64,000 bases of DNA from Corallococcus macrosporus DSM 14697. GTDB lineage: Bacteria; Myxococcota; Myxococcia; Myxococcales; Myxococcaceae. The notes below the pieces were generated by a model. The model saw nothing but the letters and a program-made list of their open reading frames with translations, searched no databases and had not been told where the DNA came from. The translations under genes were made by a program, and so were the position numbers. Below, piece by piece: positions 52,022 to 61,763 of the stretch; the stretch's first letter is position 1; every line of letters begins with the position of its first letter. The stretch spans positions 2,086,501 to 2,150,500 of the forward strand of contig NZ_CP022203.1 in NCBI RefSeq assembly GCF_002305895.1, written 5' to 3'.

Positions 52022-52987
52022 TCAGCCCGCGAGCGGCGTCTGCCGCGCCTGGGCCTCGCGCAGCCAGGCCACCGTGTCGCTCAGCGTCTGCCGGTGGCTG
52101 CGGGGCCGGTAGTCGAGCTCCTCGTGGCTCCAGAGCGTCTTGAAGCCCCAGTGGCACGTGGACATCTCCAGCACCACGGGGTCCGGCAGCTTCTTGAGCG
52201 GCACGTGGGAGCCGAGCTTCGCGAGCCCGTCGACGACGAGCGTCGGCACGCCGGGCCGGTTCACCCGGATGCCGGCGACCTCGCCCACGCGCTCGAAGAA
52301 GGTGCGCAGGGGCAGGGCGGTGCCGGGCAGGTGGTACGTGTCCCGCCAGTCCGCCTTCTTCGCCAGCACCGCGAGGGCGTGCGCCACGTCCCGCACATCG
52401 GTGAAGGCGATGCCTCCGGTGGGGATGAAGGGGAGGCGGCCGTTCAGCACGCGGGCCACGTTCGTCGTGGAGCGGCCCAGGGTGTCACCCGGGCCGAGCA
52501 GCACCGGAGGCCGCACCACCGTCAGCGCCACGCCGAGCTGCTTCGCCAGCTTCCGCGACTGCTCCTCGGCGCGAATCTTCGACAGGTAGTAGGGCCACCG
52601 GCCCACGAGCCCCTCCGCGTAGAGGGAGTGCTCGTCCGCCTCGATGGTCGGATGGGCGAAGCAGCCCACCGTGCCGGACGTCGACACCAGCACCAGCCGG
52701 GCGTCGAGCGCCTTGGCGGCGCGCACCATGGCCAGCGCGCTGTCGATGTTGAAGCGCACCATCTCCTCGGCGTGCTGCCGGCTGTGGTGGACCATGCCCG
52801 CGGCGTGAATCACCACCTTCACGCCCTGCGCCCGCGGCAGCCACGCGTCCGGGTCGAGCGGCGTGCCCGACACCTGGGCCACCGCGCCCGGCAGCGGCGC
52901 GCGCACCAGCGCCACCGCGTCGTCGCCCAGCGCCTCCAGGAGATTGCGTCCGAGGAACCCGCTGGCTCCCGTCACGAGTGTCTTCAC
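52022..52987 (-). CDS. Extended SDR, candidate ether-lipid ketone reductase
   Basis: 321 residues from the GTG at 52987, which overlaps the preceding stop (GTGA). T-G-A-S-G-F-L-G-R-N binds NAD(P); the active site is Y-Y-L-S-K with an upstream S-T-S-G-T. The layout resembles 3-beta-hydroxysteroid dehydrogenase/4-epimerase types. It is the last gene of an operon with AGPS and a reductase/acyltransferase fusion. That pathway needs a reductase for alkyl- or acyl-DHAP, so this SDR is the natural candidate, by context only. Confidence 0.82.
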   Translation of the reverse strand: MKTLVTGASGFLGRNLLEALGDDAVALVRAPLPGAVAQVSGTPLDPDAWLPRAQGVKVVIHAAGMVHHSRQHAEEMVRFNIDSALAMVRAAKALDARLVLVSTSGTVGCFAHPTIEADEHSLYAEGLVGRWPYYLSKIRAEEQSRKLAKQLGVALTVVRPPVLLGPGDTLGRSTTNVARVLNGRLPFIPTGGIAFTDVRDVAHALAVLAKKADWRDTYHLPGTALPLRTFFERVGEVAGIRVNRPGVPTLVVDGLAKLGSHVPLKKLPDPVVLEMSTCHWGFKTLWSHEELDYRPRSHRQTLSDTVAWLREAQARQTPLAG

Positions 52988-55590
52988 GGCTGCACCCCGC
53001 GCCAGGCGCACGCTTCATGGAACTGGGAGAGCTCCGCCGCGTTCGGCCCCCACTCAAAGTTGTCACCCGAGGGCTTCACGATGTCGCGGGACACCAGGGC
53101 CTGCACCACGCCATCCAGGTGCGGCCGGTGCGTCACCGCCACGGCCTTCAGCTCGTCGGGCGCGCGGACCTTGGTCGCCTCCTGGTAGTCCCGCACGACG
53201 GGCTCGAAGAGCGCCTTCACCACCGCGTCGACGCGCGCGTCGCTCAGCTCGGCCAGCGGGGTGGCGCACCAGCGGTAGCGCGACAGGTGGTCCTCCAGCG
53301 CGGGGTTGCCCGGCTGGCGCGCCAGCACGTCCCCGGCGAACCAGTGCTGCCACTGGTTCCGGAGCGAGTGCGCCAGGGCCGGGGACAGCGGCGTCGGAAC
53401 GGGCAGGTCGCTGTCCACCACCCGGCCGCCGCGGCGCTCGATGGCGTCACGCAGCCAGGCCTCGTCCACGCCCGGAATCGGGTGCTCGGCGAGGAACGTG
53501 CGCAGGTGGAAGCTGCTCACCGTGGTGTGGCGCTGCAGCTCGGCCATGAGCGTGTGGCTCAGCGCGCGGACGTCGGTGTCCGGGTTGAGCGCCTGCGGCG
53601 CCCCGCACGCGACGTGCACCCGGCCGAGCTGCACCTGGCCCCGCGCCAGCTTCGACAGCCAGGACAGCACGCCGGTGAGCGTCATCTTCGGACGCGGCCT
53701 GCCGGACAGCTCCTCGGACAGGGACGCCTCCTCCGGCAGCCGGTCGTAGGAGATGGCGATGGGCAGCACGACGAACTTGCGCCGCGTGTTCTGCAGGGCG
53801 CGCAGCAGCCCGCGCTTGGGCGGCAGCATCAGCCGCGCGCGGCTGCGCTGACCCTCGACGAAGAACATCAGCGAGGCGTTCTTCTCGGTGAGCCGGCGCA
53901 GCTCCTCGCCCAGCTCCGGCACCTCGCGGCCCACGCCGCGCTTGATGAAGAAGGCCTGTGACTCCTTGAGAATCGGCCCCACCACCGGGATGCGGCCGAA
54001 CTCCTCCGCGGCGGCGATGTGGGGCATCGAGATGCCCAGCTCCGGGTGCTGGAAGCACAGGTAGCTGGTCAGCAGGAAGTCGAAGTAGCTGCGGTGGGTG
54101 GGGGCCAGCACCACCAGCGTGCCGGGGGGCACCTGCGCCATCGCGCGCTCGAAGGACGGCCGGTCGAACGTCACGTCGCTGGTGCAGTGGCGGAACGTCT
54201 TGCGCAGCGCATAGCCGAACACCTTGTGCGTGGCGTTGCCCACGCCGCGCTCCTGGACCCACGCCCGGTCACCGCGCGCGTCGTCGTGCTTGGGGCCGGC
54301 GAAGGACACCTGCGTCTCGTCGCGCGAGAGCAGGTGGCGGTACATGCCCTCGTTCACCACGCGCACGTAGTCGAAGGGGTCGAAGCCGGGGACCTCCAGC
54401 GGCGCGCCGCGCACGAAGTCGAAGGTGTGGTGCGTGAAGTACGAGAAGCCCTCGTTGAGGTACTGCACCTTCTCGTCGGCGCGCACCAGCCGGCGGTGCG
54501 CCTTGCTCTGGCCCAGCAGCGCGAGCGCCGCCTTCTGCAACTGCACCGGCAGCTCCCGGCGCACCAGGTCGACCGTGTCGAAGCCGTGGTCCTTGCGGCC
54601 CACGAACATGTCCGGCGCCTTCACCACGCCGGGGCGGTGCTTGAACCACTCGATGGTGGACGCCGCGGCCATGTCGATGCGCAGCGCGCGCTGCACGCCC
54701 ATGGTGGCGTGGACGATGGGGACGGCCTGGCCGGGCTTGGGCATGGGGCCGAACACCGAGCGCACGACTTCACTGGCGACCACGTCCACGGGCACCACGT
54801 CCAGGCGCACCGACGGGTCCGCGTTGAAGGCGCGCACCACGCCCAGGCCGCTGTACAGCAGGCAGCCCGCCAGCGCCGCCGGGCTGTCGAGCCAGGCGGG
54901 GAAGGGCGTGCGGTAGGCGGCCGAGACGATGCTGGGGCGCACGATGACGACGGGGACGTGGCCGCGCTGCTCGCAGATGAGGTGCTCGGCGACGCTCTTG
55001 GTGAGCGTGTACGTGTTGGGGTGGCCGGTGAGCTCCAGCCACTCGCGGCCCTCGCCCTCGGCCACCTGGAAGGCGGCGTAGAGCTCCGCCGCGGGCTTCG
55101 GCAGGTGCGCCAGCTTCTCTTCGATGGGGCCGGGCCGCCACACGTTGACGTAGGCCGTGGACACGTCGACCATGCCCACCAGCCTGGGGCAGGCGCGCGC
55201 CAGCTCCAGCACGGACAGCGCGCTGCGGATGTTGGCGGAGGTCGCCTGCGCCAGCGGCAGGTCGAACTCCACGCTGGCGGCGCAGTGCACCACGTGCGTG
55301 ACGTGCTGGCGCACGGCCTCCGAGTCCGCGGGGGCCAGGCCGCAGGCGGGCTGCTCCAGGTCGCCGCTCACCACCGCGACGCGCTCCGTCCAGCCGGCGG
55401 GCAGGCGCGAGAAGCACTCCGCCTGCGCCACCTTCGCGAAGCGCTCCGCGGCCGAATGCACGCGGCCCTGGCGGTCCTTCGACTCGCGCACCAGCACCGT
55501 GACGCGCTCGACGCCCTGGGAGAGCAGCGCCTCCAGCACCACCTTGCCGACGAAGCCGGTGACGCCCGTAAGGAAAACGTGGCGGGACAT
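52984..55590 (-). CDS. Fatty acyl-CoA reductase fused to a GNPAT-like acyltransferase
   Basis: 868 residues in two enzymes. Residues 1-380 are a FAR/male-sterility NAD-binding domain: T-G-V-T-G-F-V-G-K-V, active-site Y-T-L-T-K. Residues about 470-720 are a glycerol-phosphate-type acyltransferase: block I T-H-R-S-Y-F-D-F-L-L (catalytic His and Asp), F-F-I-K-R-G, block III F-F-V-E-G-Q-R-S-R, and L-P-I-A-I-S-Y-D-R. H-R-S-Y-x-D-F and G-x-P-R-P-K-x-T resemble GNPAT (DHAP acyltransferase) rather than PlsB. It would make both the fatty alcohol and acyl-DHAP needed by AGPS. Coupled to AGPS by TGATG. Confidence 0.87.
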   Translation of the reverse strand: MSRHVFLTGVTGFVGKVVLEALLSQGVERVTVLVRESKDRQGRVHSAAERFAKVAQAECFSRLPAGWTERVAVVSGDLEQPACGLAPADSEAVRQHVTHVVHCAASVEFDLPLAQATSANIRSALSVLELARACPRLVGMVDVSTAYVNVWRPGPIEEKLAHLPKPAAELYAAFQVAEGEGREWLELTGHPNTYTLTKSVAEHLICEQRGHVPVVIVRPSIVSAAYRTPFPAWLDSPAALAGCLLYSGLGVVRAFNADPSVRLDVVPVDVVASEVVRSVFGPMPKPGQAVPIVHATMGVQRALRIDMAAASTIEWFKHRPGVVKAPDMFVGRKDHGFDTVDLVRRELPVQLQKAALALLGQSKAHRRLVRADEKVQYLNEGFSYFTHHTFDFVRGAPLEVPGFDPFDYVRVVNEGMYRHLLSRDETQVSFAGPKHDDARGDRAWVQERGVGNATHKVFGYALRKTFRHCTSDVTFDRPSFERAMAQVPPGTLVVLAPTHRSYFDFLLTSYLCFQHPELGISMPHIAAAEEFGRIPVVGPILKESQAFFIKRGVGREVPELGEELRRLTEKNASLMFFVEGQRSRARLMLPPKRGLLRALQNTRRKFVVLPIAISYDRLPEEASLSEELSGRPRPKMTLTGVLSWLSKLARGQVQLGRVHVACGAPQALNPDTDVRALSHTLMAELQRHTTVSSFHLRTFLAEHPIPGVDEAWLRDAIERRGGRVVDSDLPVPTPLSPALAHSLRNQWQHWFAGDVLARQPGNPALEDHLSRYRWCATPLAELSDARVDAVVKALFEPVVRDYQEATKVRAPDELKAVAVTHRPHLDGVVQALVSRDIVKPSGDNFEWGPNAAELSQFHEACAWRGVQP

Positions 55591-57485
55591 CAGTGCGCCT
55601 CCTCATCCGGGGTCAGGGCCACCGGTCCATTGATGCCGCTGTTCGACGCGCCAAAGACGTTGTCGGGGTCGATGGCGGCCTTCACCTTGCGGTTCAGGGC
55701 CAGCGCGCCCTCCGAGTACACCTCCGGCAGGAACCCGCGGCGAATCTTGCCAATGCCGTGGTGGTGCGACAGCGAGCCGCCCGCGGCGAGAATCTCCTCC
55801 CGCGCCGCGTGCTCCAGCGCCGCGTACGCGGCCACCGGGTCCGCCACGCCCTTCGCGTAGAAGCCCAGGTAGAAGTAGATGACCACGCCCGTCTGGTAGA
55901 CCTGCGTGAAGCGGCCGGTGAAGAAGACCTTGCCCGGCAGGCCCATGGCGGCGTGCTCCTTCTCCACGCGGCGCTGCACGCGCTCGTAGAGGTCCATGGC
56001 CCGGCTCCACGGCACGCTCGTCTCGAAGCTCTCGGCGATGGCCCAGTGCTCGAAGGTGAGGTCGCGGATGTACGCGATGCCGAAGGTGAGCTGGTAGCCG
56101 CGCTCGCCGTTGGCGCCGCCGCCCTTCATGCCGCCGTGCTCCGCGGCGATGCGGTACACCGTCTTCTCCTGGAAGGCGACCTCCTCGCTCGAGCCTTCAA
56201 ACACGAGCGTGGCCACGGCGAGCTTGTACGGGTCGAAGCCCTTGAGCTTCGTCACCACGGCCTTCTCCACCTCGCTCTTCAGCTTCGCGGCCAGCCCGTG
56301 CTTGGCCGGCTTGAGCGCCTGTCCGAAGTGGAACTGGGTGTTGTCCATCACCCGCACGCTGGCCGGCACCGCGCCGGACTGCTGGAGCGCGTAGAGGAAG
56401 GACAGGCCCGTCTCCAGGTCCGGGAAGATGACCGAGCCGTAGCGCTGCACCTCAGGGAGCGGGAACAGCTTCACCACCGCCGTGGTGACGATGCCGAAGT
56501 TGCCCTCGCTGCCGAACATGTACTGGCGCGGGTTGACGCCCACGCTCTCCCGGGGCGCCTGGCGCGGGCGCTCCACGATGCCCTGGGCCGTGACGACCTG
56601 CATGTCCAGCACCAGGTCCTCGATGTTGCCGTAGCGGTTCTTCTTCATGCCGCTGGCGTTGGTGGCAATCCACCCGCCCAGCGTGGAGAACTCCAGGCTG
56701 TCCGGCTCGTGCCCCATGGTGAAGCCGAACTTCGCCAGCGCCTCCATCAGGTGGCGGCCCGTGGCGCCCGCCTCGATGCAGGCCATGCGGTTGACGGGGT
56801 CCACCCACAGGATGCGGTTCATCTGCCGCATGTCCACCGCGATGACGAAGCGCTCCTCCGCGAGCGGGATGCGCAGCGCCTCCGTCACGTTGGTGCCGCC
56901 GCCGAAGGGGATGACGCAGGCGCCGTGCTTCGTGGCGACCTCCACCAGCCGCACCACCTCATCGTGGCCGCGCGGGAAGACGACCAGGTCCGGCACCCGG
57001 TCCAGCTTCCGGTAGCGGATGGCCCAGATTTCACCGCCCGTGTGGCCGTGGCCCCGGCGCAGGCGCTGCTTGGGGTCGTCCGTGAGCTGCTCCTCCTTCA
57101 GGAACTCGCGCAGCGCGGCCACGAGCTTCGCGTCCTGCTTCGCCGCGGGAATCTCCGGCGGGTAGTGCGGCTCGTTGCGGTTGTCGTAGCCCAGCGGCGA
57201 GGCCAGCTTGCCAGCGAACCACGGCATCAGCTCCGGCAGCTCGACGTTGCTGATGTTGTAGCGGGTGCCCGTCAGGACGGTGTTTCCGTCGGGCTTCACC
57301 ACGAAGCGGGTATCGGCGAAGCCCCAGCCCTCCAGGGACTCCTCGTCCTTGGAAGCGGGCGCCGCGGGCGGCGTGAAGCGCGTGTCTCCAGAGGCGGGCG
57401 TGGAGGGCGAGCCACCGAAGCGCTCACTCACCTCGGTCAGCGCCACATTCCCCAGACGGCGCAGCAAACCTGATTGTTTAGACAT
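55590..57485 (-). CDS. agpS: Alkyldihydroxyacetonephosphate synthase (AGPS)
   Basis: A 631-residue FAD enzyme that exchanges the acyl chain of acyl-DHAP for a fatty alcohol, forming the ether bond. The FAD-binding motif is V-I-P-F-G-G-G-T-N-V; other marks are L-G-G-W-I-A-T-N-A-S-G-M-K-K-N-R-Y-G, the R-Q-Y-M-F-G-S-E-G-N-F-G segment and the active-site run S-L-S-H-H-H-G-I-G-K-I-R near residue 575. These match the AGPS family rather than D-lactate dehydrogenases. First gene of the operon; the ATG at 57485 is preferred to the GTG at 57491. No peroxisomal signal would be expected. Confidence 0.92.
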   Translation of the reverse strand: MSKQSGLLRRLGNVALTEVSERFGGSPSTPASGDTRFTPPAAPASKDEESLEGWGFADTRFVVKPDGNTVLTGTRYNISNVELPELMPWFAGKLASPLGYDNRNEPHYPPEIPAAKQDAKLVAALREFLKEEQLTDDPKQRLRRGHGHTGGEIWAIRYRKLDRVPDLVVFPRGHDEVVRLVEVATKHGACVIPFGGGTNVTEALRIPLAEERFVIAVDMRQMNRILWVDPVNRMACIEAGATGRHLMEALAKFGFTMGHEPDSLEFSTLGGWIATNASGMKKNRYGNIEDLVLDMQVVTAQGIVERPRQAPRESVGVNPRQYMFGSEGNFGIVTTAVVKLFPLPEVQRYGSVIFPDLETGLSFLYALQQSGAVPASVRVMDNTQFHFGQALKPAKHGLAAKLKSEVEKAVVTKLKGFDPYKLAVATLVFEGSSEEVAFQEKTVYRIAAEHGGMKGGGANGERGYQLTFGIAYIRDLTFEHWAIAESFETSVPWSRAMDLYERVQRRVEKEHAAMGLPGKVFFTGRFTQVYQTGVVIYFYLGFYAKGVADPVAAYAALEHAAREEILAAGGSLSHHHGIGKIRRGFLPEVYSEGALALNRKVKAAIDPDNVFGASNSGINGPVALTPDEEAH

Positions 57486-57534
57486 GGTCACTCGCAGTCG
57501 TACACAGGCCCCTCTGCTGCGTCAACGCGCGCGG

Positions 57535-57618
57535 GTTACGCAGGTGCGCACCGCGTTACGCATTTTCGGAACCATTGGTCTCGTAATTGGATTGCTTCCG
57601 AGACCCGGAGTCTCGTAA
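57535..57618. promoter_or_regulatory. Four TTACG half-sites between AGPS operon and TetR
   Basis: gttacgca occurs at 57535-57542 and 57555-57562, 20 bases apart. gtctcgtaa occurs at 57578-57586 and 57610-57618, 32 bases apart. The core TTACG is direct in the first pair and inverted (CGTAA) in the second. The spacings are close to whole turns of the helix, and the array fills the divergent promoter region, so it may be the TetR operator. Confidence 0.55.
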
Positions 57619-57627
57619 AGGCACGTC

Positions 57628-58152
57628 ATGCGGACGGGCCGACCAAGAGACGAGAAGGTGCGCCTCGCCATCCTCAGGGCGGCGCAGGAGCTGGTGTTGG
57701 AGAAGGGCTATTCGGCCGTGACGACCGCGGACGTGGCGAAGCGCGCGGCGGCCGGGAAGCAGACCATCTACCGCTGGTGGCCGGGAAAGGGGGCGCTGGT
57801 GCTCGACGCGTTCTCGGAGTGGGTGAGCCAGGCGCCCCGCATGAGCCGCCGCAAGCCTTCCCTGTCCTCCACGCTGGTGGAGTTCTGCCGGGGCGCCTCG
57901 GAGGCGGCGCCCGTCCTGCGGGCGCTGATGGCGGAGGCGCAGTTCGACGAGGACCTCCACCGGAGGCTCATCGCCCAGCTCGTGCGCCCGCGCGGTGACG
58001 AGCTCCGGGCCTGCCTCGCCGACCGCCGCCCGGCCGACCGCGAGCTGGTGGTCAACGTGCTCTCCGGGCTGGTGTGGCAGCGGCTCATGCTCAATGAGCC
58101 GCTGGACGCGCGCTTCGTCCGCTTCGCGCTGCGGGTGGTCCAGCGCATCTGA
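57628..58152 (+). CDS. TetR family regulator, divergent from the ether-lipid operon
   Basis: 174 residues. N-terminal helix-turn-helix: I-L-R-A-A-Q-E-L-V-L-E-K-G-Y, T-T-A-D-V-A-K-R-A, Q-T-I-Y-R-W-W-P-G-K. The Y-R-W-W-P-x-K form of the recognition helix is typical of a TetR subgroup with a TetR_C_11-like domain. It is divergent from agpS and separated by 142 bases containing repeated TTACG half-sites, so it most likely regulates ether-lipid synthesis. Confidence 0.88.
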   Translation: MRTGRPRDEKVRLAILRAAQELVLEKGYSAVTTADVAKRAAAGKQTIYRWWPGKGALVLDAFSEWVSQAPRMSRRKPSLSSTLVEFCRGASEAAPVLRALMAEAQFDEDLHRRLIAQLVRPRGDELRACLADRRPADRELVVNVLSGLVWQRLMLNEPLDARFVRFALRVVQRI

Positions 58153-58307
58153 AAGTGGCTTGCCCGGGGCGCCTGTGCTAGGGAGCGCGCAGCCACTTGA
58201 CGCTCCGATGGCGGCACGACACCTCGTCGCGGCCGTAGGGTGTCCTCGGGTGGCTCTGCAGCGCGGGCGCCTCCCGAGCATTCACCACGTTGTCTCTGGA
58301 GGCCTAC

Positions 58308-59330
<1,023 letters not shown>

Positions 59331-59374
59331 CCGTCGCGGCCGGCGGGGGCTGCGTTGATATGGCGTGCAAGCCC

Positions 59375-59500
59375 ATGTTCAACGCAGCTTCAATTGTCAC
59401 AGATTTACCGTGGATGTCAGAGGGGGGCCCGGAGTGTGCCGTGGGCCTGGTGGAGGCGGGGCTGGGGCTGAGCATCGCTCCCGCGTGCTCGCGCATGAAG
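59375..59500 (+). pseudogene. Possible LysR effector-domain remnant
   Basis: An open plus-strand frame reads C-A-V-G-L-V-E-A-G-L-G-L-S-I-A-P-A-C-S-R, closely resembling the G-L-V-A-A-G-L-G-V-x-x-V-P-A-S segment of LysR substrate-binding domains, preceded by a short D-L-P-W-M stretch. No DNA-binding domain or proper end is present. It looks like the leftover of a deleted regulator gene. Confidence 0.45.
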
Positions 59501-59551
59501 CCAGCGCCCGCTCGGGCAGGGGCGCTTCGGACTGGGTACGGCGGCCGCCGC

Positions 59552-59965
59552 TCACTTGCGCTTCGTGGACTTCTTTCCACCCGCCGTGTTGAGCGCGACG
59601 GCCGCGCGGATGAGCGCCTTGAACGCCTTCGCGTCAACCGCCTCACCCTGGTGGATGTCGATGGCGCGCCTCACGTTCCCGTCGAGGCTCGAGTTGAAGA
59701 GTCCGGCGGGGTCCTCCAGGGAGGCGCCCTTGAAGAAGGTCAGCTTCACGGCCGTCTTGTATGTCTCGCCCGTGCAGATGCCCCCGTCCTGCGACCACAC
59801 GGGTGTGCCTCTCCACTTCACCTCTTCCACGACGTCCGGGGCGGCCTCCTTGATGAGCGCGCGCATCCGCGCGAGCGTCTCGCCGCGCCAGTCACCCAGC
59901 TCGGCGATCTTCTCGCTGATGACCTTCGATGCCGACTCGCCATCCGTCACGGGTTGATTCTTCAT
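59552..59965 (-). CDS. DUF1801 domain protein
   Basis: 137 residues. The domain signature is visible: L-A-R-M-R-A-L-I-K-E-A-A-P-D-V-V-E-E-V-K-W (in parts), G-T-P-V-W-S, V-K-L-T-F-F-K-G-A, and L-F-N-S-S-L-D. DUF1801 proteins have a YdhG-like fold and unknown function. The C-terminus is Lys-rich. The ATG at 59965 has GGGAG directly before it; a longer in-frame version adds unrelated residues. Confidence 0.85.
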   Translation of the reverse strand: MKNQPVTDGESASKVISEKIAELGDWRGETLARMRALIKEAAPDVVEEVKWRGTPVWSQDGGICTGETYKTAVKLTFFKGASLEDPAGLFNSSLDGNVRRAIDIHQGEAVDAKAFKALIRAAVALNTAGGKKSTKRK

Positions 59966-60092
59966 CTCCCTGCCTTTCGCCGGGCGCACCCGGGATTTTC
60001 GGGCCTTGCTGAAGTTTCCTACACTGCGCCTCGCCGGGGCCTCCGAGGACCTGCCTGGAGCGCCCGCGCAATCCCCATACCCCTGGAGTGCC

Positions 60093-61064
60093 ATGCGTCG
60101 CATCATCGTCCTGCTTGCCGCGCTGAACCTGGTTGCCTGTGCCCACGGTGGTGGTACCCCGGAGGCCAGCGCGCCGGAGGCCGCCACGGTGGCGAAGCCG
60201 AAGCCCGTCGCCACGCCCGAGGCGAAGCAGGCCGCCTCCGAGGCAAACGGGCTGTCCATGAAGGGCGACAACGCGGGCGCGCTTCCCCTCTACCGGACCG
60301 CCTGGGAGGGCGGGGTGCGAGGCAGGAACCTGGCCTACAACGCGGCCTGCGCGGCGTCCTTGCTGGGCGAGCGGGAGGAGGCGCTGGTCTGGTTGGAGCG
60401 CGCCGTGGAGGAGGGCTTCAATGACGCGAAGCACCTCCAGAAGGACTCCGACCTGGACAACGTCCGGAGCCTGCCCGGTTACGCGGCGCTGGAGCAGCGC
60501 GTCGTCGCCGCCGAGGCGGAGCAGTACGTGGCCGCGGACCCCGCGCTGCGCGACGAGCTGCTCAAGCGCATGGAGGAGGACCAGGCGGTGCGCAATGCGC
60601 TCGCCGCCTCGAACTTCCAGGATGAGGCCGCCAGGGCGAAGTTGAGGGAGGTCGACGCGCGCAACACCACGTGGCTAAAGGGCGTCATCGCGAAGCAGGG
60701 CTGGCCGGGAAGCGCCCTGGTGGGACCGCGCGCTTCCTTCGCCGCGTGGCTGCTGGTGCAGCACGCGGACCAGGATGTGGCCTTCCAGAGCGAGGTCCTC
60801 CCGATGTTGGAGCAGGCCGTGGCGCGAGGCGAAGGCTCGGCGAAGGAGCTCGCGTACCTCACCGACCGGGTGCTGGTGAACACGGGCAAGCCGCAGCGCT
60901 ACGCCACCCAGTTGGAGGAGGTGGATGGCAAGACGGTGCCCAGGACGCTGGAGGACCCCGCGAAGGTGAACGAGCGGCGCGCCTCGGTGGGGCTCGATTC
61001 GCTGGAGGAGTACATCGCGGCCTTCGAGCGGATGAAGGCCGCGGCCACCCAGCAGAAGCCCTGA
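60093..61064 (+). CDS. Lipoprotein with TPR-like region and DUF6624-type domain
   Basis: 323 residues. Type II signal with L-V-A-C. A short TPR-like part (S-M-K-G-D-N-A-G-A-L-P-L-Y, Y-N-A-A-C-A-A-S-L-L-G, A-L-V-W-L-E-R-A-V-E-E-G-F) is followed by a helical domain with I-A-K-Q-G-W-P-G-S-A-L-V-G, A-A-W-L-L-V-Q-H-A-D-Q-D and E-L-A-Y-L-T-D-R, characteristic of DUF6624. Role unknown; probably a periplasmic or outer-membrane protein. Confidence 0.8.
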   Translation: MRRIIVLLAALNLVACAHGGGTPEASAPEAATVAKPKPVATPEAKQAASEANGLSMKGDNAGALPLYRTAWEGGVRGRNLAYNAACAASLLGEREEALVWLERAVEEGFNDAKHLQKDSDLDNVRSLPGYAALEQRVVAAEAEQYVAADPALRDELLKRMEEDQAVRNALAASNFQDEAARAKLREVDARNTTWLKGVIAKQGWPGSALVGPRASFAAWLLVQHADQDVAFQSEVLPMLEQAVARGEGSAKELAYLTDRVLVNTGKPQRYATQLEEVDGKTVPRTLEDPAKVNERRASVGLDSLEEYIAAFERMKAAATQQKP

Positions 61065-61094
61065 GCCAGGGACTCCCGGCGGCCGCCCTGCCGA

Positions 61095-61200
61095 TGCGCT
61101 CGCCGCCGGGGCCTTCTACGTCATCGAGAAGTACAGCGACCCCTCGTTCCGCTTCGCCGGCCTCACCTCGGTCCTCCACTACCTCGTCAAGAAGCGATAG
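61095..61200 (+). pseudogene. C-terminal gene fragment of unknown family
   Basis: The 159-base gap after the TPR lipoprotein contains an open stretch ending in TAG. It reads A-A-G-A-F-Y-V-I-E-K-Y-S-D-P-S-F-R-F-A-G and ends V-L-H-Y-L-V-K-K-R. It reads like the end of a real protein, but no start or N-terminal domain precedes it. I do not recognise the family. Confidence 0.3.
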
Positions 61201-61223
61201 CGGCGAGTGTCAGGGCTGTAAGG

Positions 61224-61763
61224 TCAGCGCTGGAGCGCTCCCTGGACGAAGGCGAGCTTCGGGCTCCGGAACCCCATCTTGATCCACGCACCGAGCAGCT
61301 TGACGAAGAATGAGAACGATTGCGTCCTGCTGTTCGGGACATCCTCGGGGAGCGCCGTGCCGGGTGGGAGGTCGCTCACCATGGTCCGCAGCTCGAGCCG
61401 GGGCAGCGTTCCCTCGGGCCAGAGACAGCCGTAGAGGCTGAGCCAGTGGCCGCGCTCGAACTCGAGGAAGACGGGCGTGTTGCAGCAGGTGGCGACGACC
61501 CGCCGCGTCTTCGCCTCGGGCGAGAGGCGATGTTCCTTGAGGTGGTGGGTGCCCTCCAGGAAGTGGACGCGGTCCTTGCGGTAGAGCTCGGCGCGCGTGG
61601 TGCCGTGGGGCCCCAGGATTCGAGGCGCGGAGGGCAGGGCTTGCAGCGTGGCGCCAGCCGTGCGGCAACTGGTGCAGCAGCACTCGACGCTGATGATGGG
61701 GGCTCCCGTCACGTGGAGCTGGACCTGTCCGCAGGTGCAGCGGAGCTGAGAGGGCGGGTTCAT
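61224..61763 (-). CDS. DUF6151-like zinc-type protein
   Basis: 179 residues. Cysteine clusters C-T-C-G-Q-V-Q, C-C-C-T-S-C-R and C-C-N-T-P-V are arranged like the zinc site of GFA-family proteins, but with a different core and more C-terminal sequence, consistent with DUF6151. Its start overlaps the stop of the TetR gene (ATGA), so it is probably translated with that regulator and controlled by it. Confidence 0.8.
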   Translation of the reverse strand: MNPPSQLRCTCGQVQLHVTGAPIISVECCCTSCRTAGATLQALPSAPRILGPHGTTRAELYRKDRVHFLEGTHHLKEHRLSPEAKTRRVVATCCNTPVFLEFERGHWLSLYGCLWPEGTLPRLELRTMVSDLPPGTALPEDVPNSRTQSFSFFVKLLGAWIKMGFRSPKLAFVQGALQR

